Source: Acidobacteriaceae bacterium
GTDB taxonomy: Bacteria; Acidobacteriota; Terriglobia; Terriglobales; Acidobacteriaceae
Direction of reading: 5' to 3'
Assembly (NCBI GenBank): GCA_003132405.1
Contig: PKXQ01000152.1
Location: forward strand, 955 to 36,105
Length of the DNA: 35,151 nt
The notes below the pieces were generated by a model. It saw nothing but the letters and a program-made list of their open reading frames with translations. It was not told the origin of the DNA and did not search any database. The position numbers were made by a program, and so were the translations under genes. Of this stretch, positions 8,238 to 16,469 are shown piece after piece (the stretch's first letter is position 1; each line of letters begins with the position of its first letter).

Positions 8238-9029
8238 ATGGACAGCATGCGATACTTTGTATTCGCTATGAATCTCACTCTTAATTCAAAAGTTGCTCTC
8301 ATTACCGGAGGGTCGCGGGGCATTGGCGCGGCCACGGTTCGTATGTTCGTTGGCGCTGGCGCGAAAGTTGTTTTCAATTATCAGGCGGCCAAGGCGCAGG
8401 CGGATGCGCTGGTGCGCGAATGCGGTGCCGAAAGTTGCCGCGCTGTGCAATGCGACCTTTCTGGTCCGACAGCCGCCCAGGAGCTGGTCGCAGCGGCCAT
8501 CTCATCTTTCGGGCAGCTCGACATTCTTGTGGCTAATCATGGCATCTGGCCTCCGCAGGATGCGCCGGTCGATCGCATGACTGACGAGCAATGGCATCGC
8601 ACTATTGCGGTGAATCTCGATAGTGTTTTTGGCCTGGTCAAGCATTCGGTCGCACAGATGAAGAGGCAGGACGCCGGGCACATCGTGCTTGTCAGTTCGA
8701 CTGCCGGACAGCGTGGCGAAGCCTTCCACTGCGACTACGCCGCGTCGAAAGGTGCGCTCATCAGCATGGTCAAAGGGCTCTCGACCGAGCTTGCGCCTGA
8801 TCACATTCACGTCAACTGCGTGGCGCCGGGATGGGTGAATACGGATATGTCAGCCGATGCTCTCAATGATCCGCCCACGCGCGAAAGGGTTTTTCGAACG
8901 ATACCGATGGGCCGCGTCGGGACACCGGAAGAAATCGCGGCGCCGATTCTGTTCTTGTGTACGCCGCACGCCGGATTTATTACGGGCGAGGTTTTCAACG
9001 TGAACGGCGGGGCGGTGCTGGTCGGCTAG
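8238..9029 (+). CDS. Short-chain dehydrogenase/reductase (SDR)
   Basis: NAD(P)-dependent oxidoreductase of the classical SDR family, possibly 3-oxoacyl-ACP-reductase-like, about 263 residues. It shows the cofactor loop TGGSRGIG (23-30), VANHG in place of the usual NNAG, the catalytic Ser in VLVSSTAG, and the catalytic Tyr167/Lys171 in YAASK. PGWVNTDM follows, and the end is GEVFNVNGG, typical of FabG-like enzymes. The substrate cannot be fixed. The frame is open back to 8151. I chose ATG 8238 because AAGGG precedes it by about 8 bases; ATG 8268 is a third option that fits the domain edge. It is probably transcribed alone or with the next gene. Confidence 0.9.
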   Translation: MDSMRYFVFAMNLTLNSKVALITGGSRGIGAATVRMFVGAGAKVVFNYQAAKAQADALVRECGAESCRAVQCDLSGPTAAQELVAAAISSFGQLDILVANHGIWPPQDAPVDRMTDEQWHRTIAVNLDSVFGLVKHSVAQMKRQDAGHIVLVSSTAGQRGEAFHCDYAASKGALISMVKGLSTELAPDHIHVNCVAPGWVNTDMSADALNDPPTRERVFRTIPMGRVGTPEEIAAPILFLCTPHAGFITGEVFNVNGGAVLVG

Positions 9030-9103
9030 AAAGATCCGCGAAAACACAGTCGTTCTTGGTCAGTACAGCTAAAATATGCTGAATCGCTTCTAATCAAGTA
9101 TCC

Positions 9104-9985
9104 ATGTATCGACTGATTGCCATCGGTTTGTTGCTAAGCGCCTTCGCCGCTGCCCAAACAACCCCGACTTCAACGCCTCCCGTCGCGGCTCAGCCCGCCG
9201 TCGATCTCAACGGCTCCGACAACGCTCGCAAAGCCCGCGCCGTTCTCGATCAGACAATCCAGTCGCTGGGCGGAGAACCGTACCTCACCTACACCAACCG
9301 CGAAGAAGAAGGCCGGTACTATCCGCTCTATCACGGACGCACGGACAGCACGGGAATTCCGTATCGCTACTACGTCGAGTATCCCGACCGCGATCGTTTC
9401 GAAGTCATCCACACGAAGGACGTTTTTTTGCTCTTCGGGCAAATCGGTGACGTCAAGGTCAAGAACAAGACAGACGTTGTTCTGATTCACAACGGCGATA
9501 GGGGTTACGAGATCACCTACAAGGGAACGGCGGCGCAGGATAAGCTCGATCTGGAGAACTATCTTCGGCGGCGCCAGCATTCGATCGAGTGGGTCTTCCG
9601 CAAATGGATACGCGATCCGAACGTCGCGCTCTTTTACAATGGCTCGGCGGTGGTGGACGGCAAAGAGACGGAAGGGGTCACGCTGCTCAACAGCCAGAAC
9701 GATTCAGTGAATGTTTATCTCGACCTGAATACGCACTATCCGGTGAAGATCAGCTATTCGTGGCGCGACCCGAAAGACAAGCAGAAGGATATAGAAGATG
9801 AGGTTTACGACAGTTACAAATTAGTGCAGGGGATATGGACTCCGCATTCTATTACCCGCTACTTCAACGGAGAGACCTCGCAACAGCGTTTCATCAATAC
9901 TGCCGACTATAATCTTAAGCTTCCCGATACGATGTTTGAAGCGTCCGTAACTTACGATCCCACGGTTCCGACCAAGAAGCGATGA
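9104..9985 (+). CDS. Secreted beta-rich protein, outer-membrane lipoprotein-sorting-like
   Basis: A 293-residue exported protein. Residues 1-18 (MYRLIAIGLLLSAFAAAQ) are a signal peptide, followed by a Thr/Pro-rich linker and a helix (ARKARAVLDQTIQSLGGEPYL). A run of beta strands follows (EEEGRYYPLYHGR, RYYVEYPDRDRFEV, KTDVVLIHNGDRGYEITYKG, VNVYLDLNTHYPVKISYSW, GIWTPHSITRYFNGE). The strand order, with the helical start, resembles the LolA/LolB-like fold seen in many exported proteins of unknown role. No Cys follows the signal peptide, so it is not a lipoprotein. Function is unknown; a periplasmic carrier or sensor role is a guess from the fold. It lies 74 bases after the SDR gene. Confidence 0.8.
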   Translation: MYRLIAIGLLLSAFAAAQTTPTSTPPVAAQPAVDLNGSDNARKARAVLDQTIQSLGGEPYLTYTNREEEGRYYPLYHGRTDSTGIPYRYYVEYPDRDRFEVIHTKDVFLLFGQIGDVKVKNKTDVVLIHNGDRGYEITYKGTAAQDKLDLENYLRRRQHSIEWVFRKWIRDPNVALFYNGSAVVDGKETEGVTLLNSQNDSVNVYLDLNTHYPVKISYSWRDPKDKQKDIEDEVYDSYKLVQGIWTPHSITRYFNGETSQQRFINTADYNLKLPDTMFEASVTYDPTVPTKKR

Positions 9986-10019
9986 GGCCGGGACCAAGCC
10001 AAGACACGTTGCAGCAGAG

Positions 10020-10337
10020 TCAGGCGTGAACATCCACTGTCTGTGCAATCCGCTGCACGCGTATCGTCTTTTCCCGTTTACGAGTCTGGACGATATCGTA
10101 AGAAGCCTGCATCCGCATAAGCGTATCCATCGGAACGCCGAACGCTTTTTCAATCCGCAGCGCCATCTCTCCAGATAAATCGGCCCTCCCATTCAGGAGA
10201 CTGGACAAAGCGGGGCGGGAAACGCGGAGCGCGGTTGCGGCCGCCGTCACCGACAAGCCCGCGGGCTGGATGATTTCCGTCCGAATAAAATCTCCGGGAT
10301 GAGGCGGGTTCTTCATAGGCATAGCATTTTCCCTCAT
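10020..10337 (-). CDS. higA: HigA-type antitoxin (XRE-family HTH)
   Basis: Antitoxin and likely autorepressor of the adjacent toxin. The 105-residue protein opens with MKNPPHPGDFIRTEIIQPAGLSV, a hallmark of the HigA/VapI group. A helix-turn-helix follows (VTAAATALRVSRPALSSLLNGRADLS), then EMALRIEKAFGVPMDTLMRMQASYDI. The nominal first codon gives MRENAMPMKN, so true initiation may be at the second or third Met. It starts 15 bases after the toxin stop, in the toxin-first order typical of higBA. The C-terminal 25 residues are basic and may be less ordered. Confidence 0.9.
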   Translation of the reverse strand: MRENAMPMKNPPHPGDFIRTEIIQPAGLSVTAAATALRVSRPALSSLLNGRADLSGEMALRIEKAFGVPMDTLMRMQASYDIVQTRKREKTIRVQRIAQTVDVHA

Positions 10338-10352
10338 TCTTCCGCGCGTTTC

Positions 10353-10643
10353 CTAGTGGTAATCCTCCAGATTGAGGTCGTAGAGTTCGCCTTCTCTGCT
10401 GTCGATGTTGAACGTCAATCGCAGATTGCGAGTGACGCTCAGGCTCCAAACGCCCTTTCGATCGCCGCCCAGCGAGTGGGCTTTCCACGTGGGCAGCGAA
10501 CGCAGTTCCGCGGGACTCTGCATGTCGTCGAGAAAGGCCAGCATCTTGCGAAGTTTGTCGATCGAATCGGGGGGAACCCCTTTCCTCGCGTCATCGGTGT
10601 AAAGCGCCTTGAGACCTTTATGGAGAAAGCCTCGTATCTTCAC
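10353..10643 (-). CDS. higB: HigB-type toxin (RelE/ParE superfamily mRNA interferase)
   Basis: A small basic 96-residue protein of the RelE fold; family members cut mRNA on the ribosome. The motifs GLKALYTDDARKGVPPDSIDKLRKMLAFLDD, LPTWKAHSLGGDRKGVWSLSVTRNLRLTFNID and YDLNLEDYH are the HigB/Hig-like pattern, with conserved Lys/Arg in the last strands and a C-terminal His-containing tail. The start codon is GTG at 10643 with no Shine-Dalgarno. A strong promoter places the predicted transcript start at or within a base of this GTG, so the mRNA is probably leaderless. It is followed by higA. Confidence 0.92.
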   Translation of the reverse strand: MKIRGFLHKGLKALYTDDARKGVPPDSIDKLRKMLAFLDDMQSPAELRSLPTWKAHSLGGDRKGVWSLSVTRNLRLTFNIDSREGELYDLNLEDYH

Positions 10644-10650
10644 CTAACAG

Positions 10651-10679
10651 ACTGTAGCCCGTAGCTTAACACTTGTCAA
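10651..10679 (-). promoter_or_regulatory. higBA promoter
   Basis: On the minus strand a perfect -35 TTGACA (10674-10679) and a -10 TACAGT (10651-10656) are separated by 17 bases, placing the start of transcription near 10643-10645. TAACA is repeated at 10645-10649 and 10666-10670. These copies are 21 bp apart on one face of the helix and flank the -10, so they are candidate HigA operator half-sites (inference). Confidence 0.65.
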
Positions 10680-10904
10680 TGTCGGGATTGGGAGGAGCTG
10701 ACGGCATTTTCCGCCGGAGACAATGGGGAAATGAGACAACGGCCGCATCGAACTCGTGCAACTTCACCCTTTAGGGCAAGTGCCTGAGCGACTTAGCCCT
10801 AATCCTAGTGCACTCGACCACGGAGTGTGGCTAATTTGCCACATACGGAACTTGCCATCTCGCTGTAAGCTGATACACAGCATTAGACTTACAAGCGCTC
10901 CCCC
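10680..10904. other. Intergenic region upstream of lpxC with two palindromes
   Basis: No gene is seen here. Two inverted repeats stand out. TTAGGGC (10771-10777) pairs with GCCCTAA (10796-10802). TGTGGCTAATTTGCCACA (10826-10843) is a perfect 6-bp dyad with a 6-base centre, about 60 bases before the lpxC start. The second resembles an operator for a dimeric regulator. No convincing sigma-70 promoter was found for lpxC. Confidence 0.45.
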
Positions 10905-11804
10905 TTGACGCACGAGCAGACAATTCGTGCCGCCGTCACCTGCACTGGAGCAGGACTGCACAGCGGCGCCCCGGTTACCCTTAGAATCCTTCCGGCGCCG
11001 GCCGGTACCGGAATCGTTTTTCATCGCACAGACCTTGACGGCTTTCCCATCGAAGCTAGTGGGCGCAATGTGGCTCGCGTTAGCTATGCGACCAGTCTGA
11101 TGAAAAAGGGCGTGCTCATCTCTACCACCGAGCACCTGCTCTCGGCGTTCACCGGCGTCGGCATCGACAACGCCATCGTAGAGCTCGACAATCTTGAATT
11201 GCCGATTCTCGATGGGAGCGCTAAACCGTTTGTAGAGATGATTCAGAAGGCTGGCATTCGCCGACAGCGCAAGGCTCGTACTTATCTGCGCATCGTGCGC
11301 GATATTGAATTGCGGGAGGGCGATAAATTTATTGCCGTCTATCCCGCCGACACCTATTCAGTTTCTTATTCGATTAACTTTCCGCATCCGCTGATCGGGA
11401 AGCAGAGCTTTTGCGTGCGGCTGACCAATGGCAGTTATCTGAAAGAGATTGCGCCGGCGCGCACCTTCGGATTTCTGCATGAAGCCGATGCCATGCGCCA
11501 GCAGGGCCTGATTCGCGGAGCGTCCACCGCAAATGCCATTGTGATGAACCGCAGCGAGGTGCTGAATCCGCCGCTGCGTTTTCCTGACGAGTTTGTGCGC
11601 CACAAAGTGCTCGACCTGATTGGCGACCTGGCGCTGCTCGGAAAACAGATCCTCGGTTCGGTAGTCGCAGATCGCGCCGGTCACGCTATGCACACTGCAC
11701 TGGTGTCGCGGATCCTGCGCGATAAATCATATTGGGAAGAAACTAGGCTGGAAGACGAAACGAGAGCGCCGGCTCTGGCGACCGCGGCGAGCCTCAGCTT
11801 ATAG
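10905..11804 (+). CDS. lpxC: UDP-3-O-acyl-N-acetylglucosamine deacetylase
   Basis: Zinc enzyme for the first committed step of lipid A synthesis, which implies a lipopolysaccharide-bearing outer membrane. The 299 residues match the family (E. coli 305). Residues equivalent to the E. coli zinc ligands are His77, His233 and Asp237 (TTEHLLSAF and HKVLDLIGDL). The catalytic pair would be Glu76 and His260 (in AGHAMH). The 27-residue spacing from His233 to His260 matches E. coli. GLHSGAPVTLRILPA is the usual N-terminal motif. The start is TTG at 10905 with no visible Shine-Dalgarno; no better codon is available, and the domain begins right there. It stands alone and converges with the CocE-type hydrolase gene. 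Confidence 0.96.
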   Translation: MTHEQTIRAAVTCTGAGLHSGAPVTLRILPAPAGTGIVFHRTDLDGFPIEASGRNVARVSYATSLMKKGVLISTTEHLLSAFTGVGIDNAIVELDNLELPILDGSAKPFVEMIQKAGIRRQRKARTYLRIVRDIELREGDKFIAVYPADTYSVSYSINFPHPLIGKQSFCVRLTNGSYLKEIAPARTFGFLHEADAMRQQGLIRGASTANAIVMNRSEVLNPPLRFPDEFVRHKVLDLIGDLALLGKQILGSVVADRAGHAMHTALVSRILRDKSYWEETRLEDETRAPALATAASLSL

Positions 11805-11887
11805 GCGCGTTCAGCCTCTCGCCACTCTAACGAAAAGGATTCTTCCGTCAATCGCCATGATGAAATATTCTTCGCGGCGTCGTTGAC

Positions 11888-13876
11888 CTAGGGTCGCTCG
11901 CTCCCCGAGCCAACCAGCACTCGCACACCAATCCCCGATGGCTCGGTTTTCGTGTGGTAAACGCGCTCGGTGGCTTTCACAAAGTCGCCAGGCTTGGCGT
12001 CTGGAATGTCGACAAAGGTCTGCGGATTGCGATCGGTGAGCGGGAACCACGAACTCTGCACCTGCACCATGATGCGGTGGCCGCGACGGAAGGTGTGATT
12101 CACGTCCGGAAAAGTCGTGTCGATTTCTTCTACCTTGCCCGGAGTGAAGGACTCGGGCTTTTCGAAGCTGTGGCGGAACTTGCCGCGGAACGGTTCGCCG
12201 CGCACCAGTTGCTGATATCCGCCCATGGTAAACGCCGGGGGAGGCACGTCGGTTCGCGGTTTTTCCTCGTCGCCGCGGGCGTCGAGTTTGCTGTCGGGAT
12301 AATCCGGCGGATAGACGTCGATCAGTTTCACGTCGAAATCGGAATCGGTCCCGCTCGTCGACACAAAAAGACGGGGCGAAATCGGTCCGGCGATGGTCAC
12401 GTCTTGCTGCAACGCCGGCGTCTGGTAGACCAGCACATCGGTCCGGCTGGCGGCAAAGCGCTGATCGGAGACCATGTATTCCTGCGGCACATCGGTTGCC
12501 TGGTAGCTCACGAAAGGCACGGGCTTGGCCGGATCGCTGACGTACTCGTCGTATTCTGTAGACTCGGAAATTTCCGTAGACTCGGAAACGACCGGTGGAT
12601 CGAACGACAGTTCTCCGTGCGCGTGAAAATATAAGGTCTTCGCCTGGGTATTCTTTGGAGGCCAAGCTGAATATTTTCTCCACACATTCGTGCCCGTCTC
12701 GAAAACATAAGCCTTTGGTAGTTTGGCATCGCCTTTGCCTTTGAGATACTGCTCAAAAAACGGAAACAGAATATTGCTGCGGTAATAGTCGCCGGTATTG
12801 GCGGCGAATTCCACCCGCCCCAGATGCTCGCCATCGAGCCGCGCCCATCCGCCGTGAATCCACGGACCAACAACCAAAGCATTAAAGATCCCAGGATTTT
12901 TCTGGTCGATGGAGTGGAACGTAGAGAACGGGCCCTGCAAATCTTCGGCGTCGAACCATCCTCCCACCGTAAGCACGGCGCAATGGATGTTATTCATGTG
13001 CGGCGCTAGATTCCGCACGTTCCAGTAATCGTCGTAAGTATCATGGTGCAGTTGGTCGTCCCAGAGCGCGCTTCGGCCCGTCAGAAATTTCGACAGATTC
13101 CCTAGTGGCCCGACTTTTAAATAAAATTCATATCCGTCTTTCGTGCCGTAATCGAAAGGCACAAAAGTTTTCTGCGGCAATTGTGGATTATCCTGCGGCT
13201 TGAACGAGCTGTAGAAATCGAAATTCGCCTCCAGCATGAAGGCGCCGCCGTGATAAGCATCGTCTCCCATAAAAAGGTCGGTCATGGGAGCCTGCGGCGA
13301 TGCGGCTTTCAGCGCGGGATGCGAATCGATGATGCTGGCAGAGGCATAGAAGCCGGGATAGGAAATTCCCCAAATGCCGGCGTTTCCATTATTGTTGGGC
13401 ACGTTCTTGAGCAGCCAATCGATGGTGTCGTAAAGATCGCTGGCGTCGTCGACGTCGTGCTTCGACTGCTTATGATCGATGTGCGGGGTCATCTCGACGA
13501 AATTGCCTTCCGACATGTAGCGGCCCCGTACATCCTGAAAAACAAAAATGTATCCAGCCCTTTCGAATTCAGGCGACGGGCCGAGGTCCTTGCGATATTG
13601 ATCCTCGCCATAGGGCGCCACACTGTAAGGAGTGCGCAGGATCAGGAACGGGTAGGCTTGCGAACTGTCTTTCGGCACATAAACTGCCGTGAACAGGCGC
13701 ACGCCATCGCGCATGGGAATTCGATATTCGTATTTCGTGTAGTGTTCCTTGACGTTGAATTCCGGCGCATCTGTCTTGCTCTGGGCAGTGGTATCGGAAC
13801 CGAAGGCCAGCTCCCCCGAAAGCGCGAGCAATAGAAAGATAAAAGTTAGTGACCCCGACGAACCCCGACGCTGCAT
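11888..13876 (-). CDS. Secreted CocE/NonD-family alpha/beta hydrolase (X-Pro dipeptidyl-peptidase S15-like)
   Basis: A 662-residue serine hydrolase exported by a signal peptide (about 1-26, SLTFIFLLLALSGELAFG). The first domain is the S15/CocE alpha/beta fold. IPMRDGVRLFTAVYVPK starts it, FQDVRGRYMSEG is a family signature, and the nucleophile is Ser172 in GIWGISYPGF. The other triad residues are likely Asp309 (GGWFDAEDLQGP) and His341 (GPWIHGGW). The C-terminal half is the jelly-roll domain, with TIAGPISPRLFVSTSGTDSDF and FRRGHRIMVQVQSSWFP. Relatives cleave Xaa-Pro dipeptides, cocaine esters, glutaryl-cephalosporins or amino-acid esters, so the substrate is open. No partner gene is adjacent. 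Confidence 0.93.
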   Translation of the reverse strand: MQRRGSSGSLTFIFLLLALSGELAFGSDTTAQSKTDAPEFNVKEHYTKYEYRIPMRDGVRLFTAVYVPKDSSQAYPFLILRTPYSVAPYGEDQYRKDLGPSPEFERAGYIFVFQDVRGRYMSEGNFVEMTPHIDHKQSKHDVDDASDLYDTIDWLLKNVPNNNGNAGIWGISYPGFYASASIIDSHPALKAASPQAPMTDLFMGDDAYHGGAFMLEANFDFYSSFKPQDNPQLPQKTFVPFDYGTKDGYEFYLKVGPLGNLSKFLTGRSALWDDQLHHDTYDDYWNVRNLAPHMNNIHCAVLTVGGWFDAEDLQGPFSTFHSIDQKNPGIFNALVVGPWIHGGWARLDGEHLGRVEFAANTGDYYRSNILFPFFEQYLKGKGDAKLPKAYVFETGTNVWRKYSAWPPKNTQAKTLYFHAHGELSFDPPVVSESTEISESTEYDEYVSDPAKPVPFVSYQATDVPQEYMVSDQRFAASRTDVLVYQTPALQQDVTIAGPISPRLFVSTSGTDSDFDVKLIDVYPPDYPDSKLDARGDEEKPRTDVPPPAFTMGGYQQLVRGEPFRGKFRHSFEKPESFTPGKVEEIDTTFPDVNHTFRRGHRIMVQVQSSWFPLTDRNPQTFVDIPDAKPGDFVKATERVYHTKTEPSGIGVRVLVGSGSERP

Positions 13877-14015
13877 ACGCGCTCCTCTACCGTGGCTGGA
13901 AGCCGAATAAGCAAGCTAACTGCCCATCGGGAAACGAGTCAACCCGAGTTTATTGAACCTGAATTTATTTAACGCGGAAAGTTGGCCTCAAGCGCGGCGC
14001 AGGCTTCAATTCGAT

Positions 14016-14243
14016 TTAGTCGGCGGATTGTGGAACGTTCCCCTCGTAGGGCTCTGTGCGCTGGGCACGCAGTCGCTGCAGTTCCGCTTCGGCTTCGGCG
14101 CGCACGCGGTCGGCGAAGGCGTTGGCGCTCTGCCGATACTCGGCTCCCAGCGGCGACAGGCGCGCATGCAGATACGGTTGGTCTTCTTTTAGGCGGTGCA
14201 GTAGACGCTCGGTTCGTGCGATTTTTTCTTCCAGGCTAATCAT
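14016..14243 (-). CDS. Small coiled-coil protein of unknown function
   Basis: A 75-residue, highly charged, helical protein. Residues 1-25 (SLEEKIARTERLLHRLKEDQ) and 38-62 (SANAFADRVRAEAEAELQRL) have heptad-like spacing of Leu/Ala and should form coiled coils. The end, TEPYEGNVPQSAD, is polar. There is no signal peptide or recognisable motif. It lies 131 bases downstream of the receiver-PilZ gene on the same strand. It could be a spurious ORF, but the amphipathic helices and lack of a better overlapping frame favour a real gene. Confidence 0.5.
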   Translation of the reverse strand: MISLEEKIARTERLLHRLKEDQPYLHARLSPLGAEYRQSANAFADRVRAEAEAELQRLRAQRTEPYEGNVPQSAD

Positions 14244-14374
14244 TCGAGGCTAATCGTGACGTGATAGAGGGCCACCTCTACACTGCCACAGCGGCGGCCG
14301 CGCGCAAGTTGCAAACTGGATACCGCCTGAACAGACGGTCGGAAGGAATCTCAACAGGGGATGCTGAAGAGTGG

Positions 14375-15088
14375 TTAGACCACACCGCGGCCATCGAACG
14401 CTTCGGGCATCTCTTCCTGCAAGCGGTCGGTGAGCCACTTTTCTATATGATACTGTGAGCTCTGCGGTACTTCGAGAAAGCGGATCCCAGCGCGGCCGGT
14501 TCCGTCCGCCCATGCGATTTCGCATTTCAACTCGAGCGAGACGTTCATCACCGGAAGCGTGAACGTAATTTGCCCTTGCGCATCTTTGGCCAGCTTGCCG
14601 AGAACACGAATGGCCATGCCGCCCTCGCTCACATTGGTCGCCGTCGCCGTCATTGCCTGGTTCTGCGGCAGACTGATTCGCACCGGCATGTCCACAGGAT
14701 GGCGAAAATACCGCCGGCGTTCCCGCACCATGAAATTCAGCGCCGCATGAAAGCAGCGCGAGGCGTGCATCAAGGTAAGGGGTTTCTGCAGAACAAAGTT
14801 GGCTCCCGAGCTAAACGCCTGCTGCGTCGTGGTCTTTCCGTTCACCACCGCGAACGACACGGCCTTGGCGTTGCTTTGCGTCTGGCGGAGCGTGCGCAGC
14901 AGGTCGAAGCCGTTTTGCACGTCGTCGCAGTCAATGATCACCGCATCAAACTTGCGTTTCGCCAGCAGATCGTTCCCTGCCGGGGCGCCCGGGCAAACCT
15001 GCAGCTCGACGGAAATCTTCTCCAGCGCCGGCCGCAGCACGCCCAGCAAAGCAGCATCCCGGCTGATGAGAAGAGTGTCCAGATTCAT
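14375..15088 (-). CDS. Receiver-like domain fused to a PilZ domain
   Basis: A 237-residue cytoplasmic signalling protein. Residues 1-115 look like a response-regulator receiver. The phospho-acceptor would be Asp53 in DAVIIDCDD, and the conserved Lys is Lys102 in VLQKPL, but the acidic pair near the N-terminus is weak (SRDAALL). Residues 122-225 are a PilZ domain. RERRRYFRHPVDMPVRI carries the Arg-rich c-di-GMP-binding motif, and NVSEGGMAIRVLG supplies the (D/N)xSxxG motif. Both binding motifs look intact, so c-di-GMP binding is likely. The output is not evident, since PilZ is the terminal domain. It is divergent from folK. Confidence 0.9.
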   Translation of the reverse strand: MNLDTLLISRDAALLGVLRPALEKISVELQVCPGAPAGNDLLAKRKFDAVIIDCDDVQNGFDLLRTLRQTQSNAKAVSFAVVNGKTTTQQAFSSGANFVLQKPLTLMHASRCFHAALNFMVRERRRYFRHPVDMPVRISLPQNQAMTATATNVSEGGMAIRVLGKLAKDAQGQITFTLPVMNVSLELKCEIAWADGTGRAGIRFLEVPQSSQYHIEKWLTDRLQEEMPEAFDGRGVV

Positions 15089-15260
15089 GGCATTTTCATA
15101 GTAACGGTGCGAGCCAAACCCCGAAAGTAACCGAGGTACAGAGTGCGGTTACTGCGGCGACGCTATGGGAGCGCCGTGCCAGTTCTTTTTAGCCTGAAAG
15201 ATCAATATACTTTCTAAGTTTTCGCTGGATTCTCCTGCATTTACACGCCAAACTGCTGGT

Positions 15261-15740
15261 GTGAGCGAAACCGCGTATCTCTCCCTCGGCTCCAATCTCG
15301 GAGATCGCGCTGCCAACCTGCGCGCCGCACTCGCGCAGTTAGAATTTGCCGGCCGAGTGTTGGCCGTCTCGACTTTCTACGAAACCCAGCCGGTCGATGT
15401 GCCCGACCAGCCCTGGTTTCTGAATTGTGTGGTCGCCATCGCCACCGACAAGTCGCCGCGAGAACTGCTGCAGCTCGCATTGAAGGTCGAAGCCGAGATG
15501 GGACGGCTTCGTATGCGCCACAAAGGACCGCGCAACATTGACATCGACATCCTTTTGTTCGGCAATCGTGTAATCGATGAGCCGGGCCTGAGGATTCCGC
15601 ATCCGGCCATGCATAAGCGTCGCTTCGTACTCGAACCGCTGGCAGAAATTGCCGCCGAAGCGCGTCATCCCCAACTTGGCAAAACTGCGCTAGAACTTAT
15701 GACGGCGTTGGGCGAAGAACAGACCGTCAGGCGGCTGTAA
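15261..15740 (+). CDS. folK: 2-amino-4-hydroxy-6-hydroxymethyldihydropteridine diphosphokinase
   Basis: Transfers pyrophosphate from ATP to hydroxymethyl-dihydropterin in folate synthesis. The 159 residues match the family. Motifs are YLSLGSNLGDRAANLRAAL at the start, the FYETQPVDVPDQPWFLNCVV loop, LKVEAEMGRLRMRHKGPRNIDIDILLFG (with the Mg-binding Asp pair of DIDIL) and LRIPHPAMHKRRFVLEPLAEI. The start codon is GTG at 15261. No strong Shine-Dalgarno is visible, but the protein begins directly with its first strand. TATACT at 15206-15211 could be a -10 element, though its -35 is poor. It is divergent from the receiver-PilZ gene and has no other folate gene next to it. Confidence 0.96.
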   Translation: MSETAYLSLGSNLGDRAANLRAALAQLEFAGRVLAVSTFYETQPVDVPDQPWFLNCVVAIATDKSPRELLQLALKVEAEMGRLRMRHKGPRNIDIDILLFGNRVIDEPGLRIPHPAMHKRRFVLEPLAEIAAEARHPQLGKTALELMTALGEEQTVRRL

Positions 15741-15773
15741 CCCCCGACATGTGAGCGGATCCTGTGATTGTTC

Positions 15774-16469
15774 CTACGGAATTACGATCCGGCTCCCCGA
15801 CGGGTCCGGCGCGGCACCCGCTGACTGCTTCTCTGGAAACTGCGCAAACAGAAAATCCACAAACGCCCGCGACTTCGGCCGCCCCGAAGTGCGTCCGCGG
15901 GCCAGCCGCAGCAGAAATACGAGCGCCTTCAGCACCTCGGAATCCCGCAGCCGCGTGTGCCCAATATGCCGCTGTTCGGCCTCCCGAAACTCCCGCACCA
16001 TCGTCTCGACCTCGCGAGCGATGTTCTGATGCGCCAGATTGGCAGTCGGCTGCTCGTAGATGAGTTTCGAGTTCACCAGCGTTTGATAGCTTTTCGCCAG
16101 TGAACTCAACGCCGCCATCAGATCGCGGTCCATCAATGGCCTCCCGTCGAGCGAACGCTCGGCGCGGGCGCTCTTGGCGAGCGAATAGCTCAATCCGAGA
16201 ATCAGTTCCTCGTGCTCGTATAGAAACTGCTCCGAGATTTCGATCTCAGGAAACAAAGCCACGCGCTCATCCGTGCCCGCCCGTTGCTCCTGAATATGCG
16301 CGGGCTCGTGTTCGCGCGCCTGCTGTCGCGCTTGCAAAAGATAAGGACATTCGCTCGGGCAATCAAGCGTGATCTCGCGTTGCTGGCCGCAGCACTGCGG
16401 ACAAATTTTCCCATGCACCGCCGGGCAAAACCGCTTTTCTTTTCGGACTTCACAAATTGCGCAACTCAA
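15774..16469 (-). CDS. Cys-rich putative zinc-binding protein of unknown function
   Basis: A 231-residue protein. The first 41 residues hold eight cysteines (CAIC, then C15, C23, CC at 26-27, C37 and C41), an arrangement likely to bind one or two zinc ions, with HGKICPQCCG as the core. The remainder is helical (EQFLYEHEELILGLSYSLAKSARAE, LMAALSSLAKSYQTLVNSKLIYEQ, NIAREVETMVREFREAEQRH). The C-terminus is Pro/Gly-rich and flexible. It initiates at TTG 16469, and the Cys cluster begins at residue 3, so no other start would keep it whole. I know no named function. Similar Cys-led proteins occur in Acidobacteriota from memory, not searched. It converges with folK. Confidence 0.75.
   Translation of the reverse strand: MSCAICEVRKEKRFCPAVHGKICPQCCGQQREITLDCPSECPYLLQARQQAREHEPAHIQEQRAGTDERVALFPEIEISEQFLYEHEELILGLSYSLAKSARAERSLDGRPLMDRDLMAALSSLAKSYQTLVNSKLIYEQPTANLAHQNIAREVETMVREFREAEQRHIGHTRLRDSEVLKALVFLLRLARGRTSGRPKSRAFVDFLFAQFPEKQSAGAAPDPSGSRIVIP

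Noticed and set aside
11811..12683. Minus-strand ORF of 290 codons inside the CocE-type gene
   Set aside because: It is a frame-shifted shadow of the hydrolase on the same strand, very Arg-rich, with no independent motifs.
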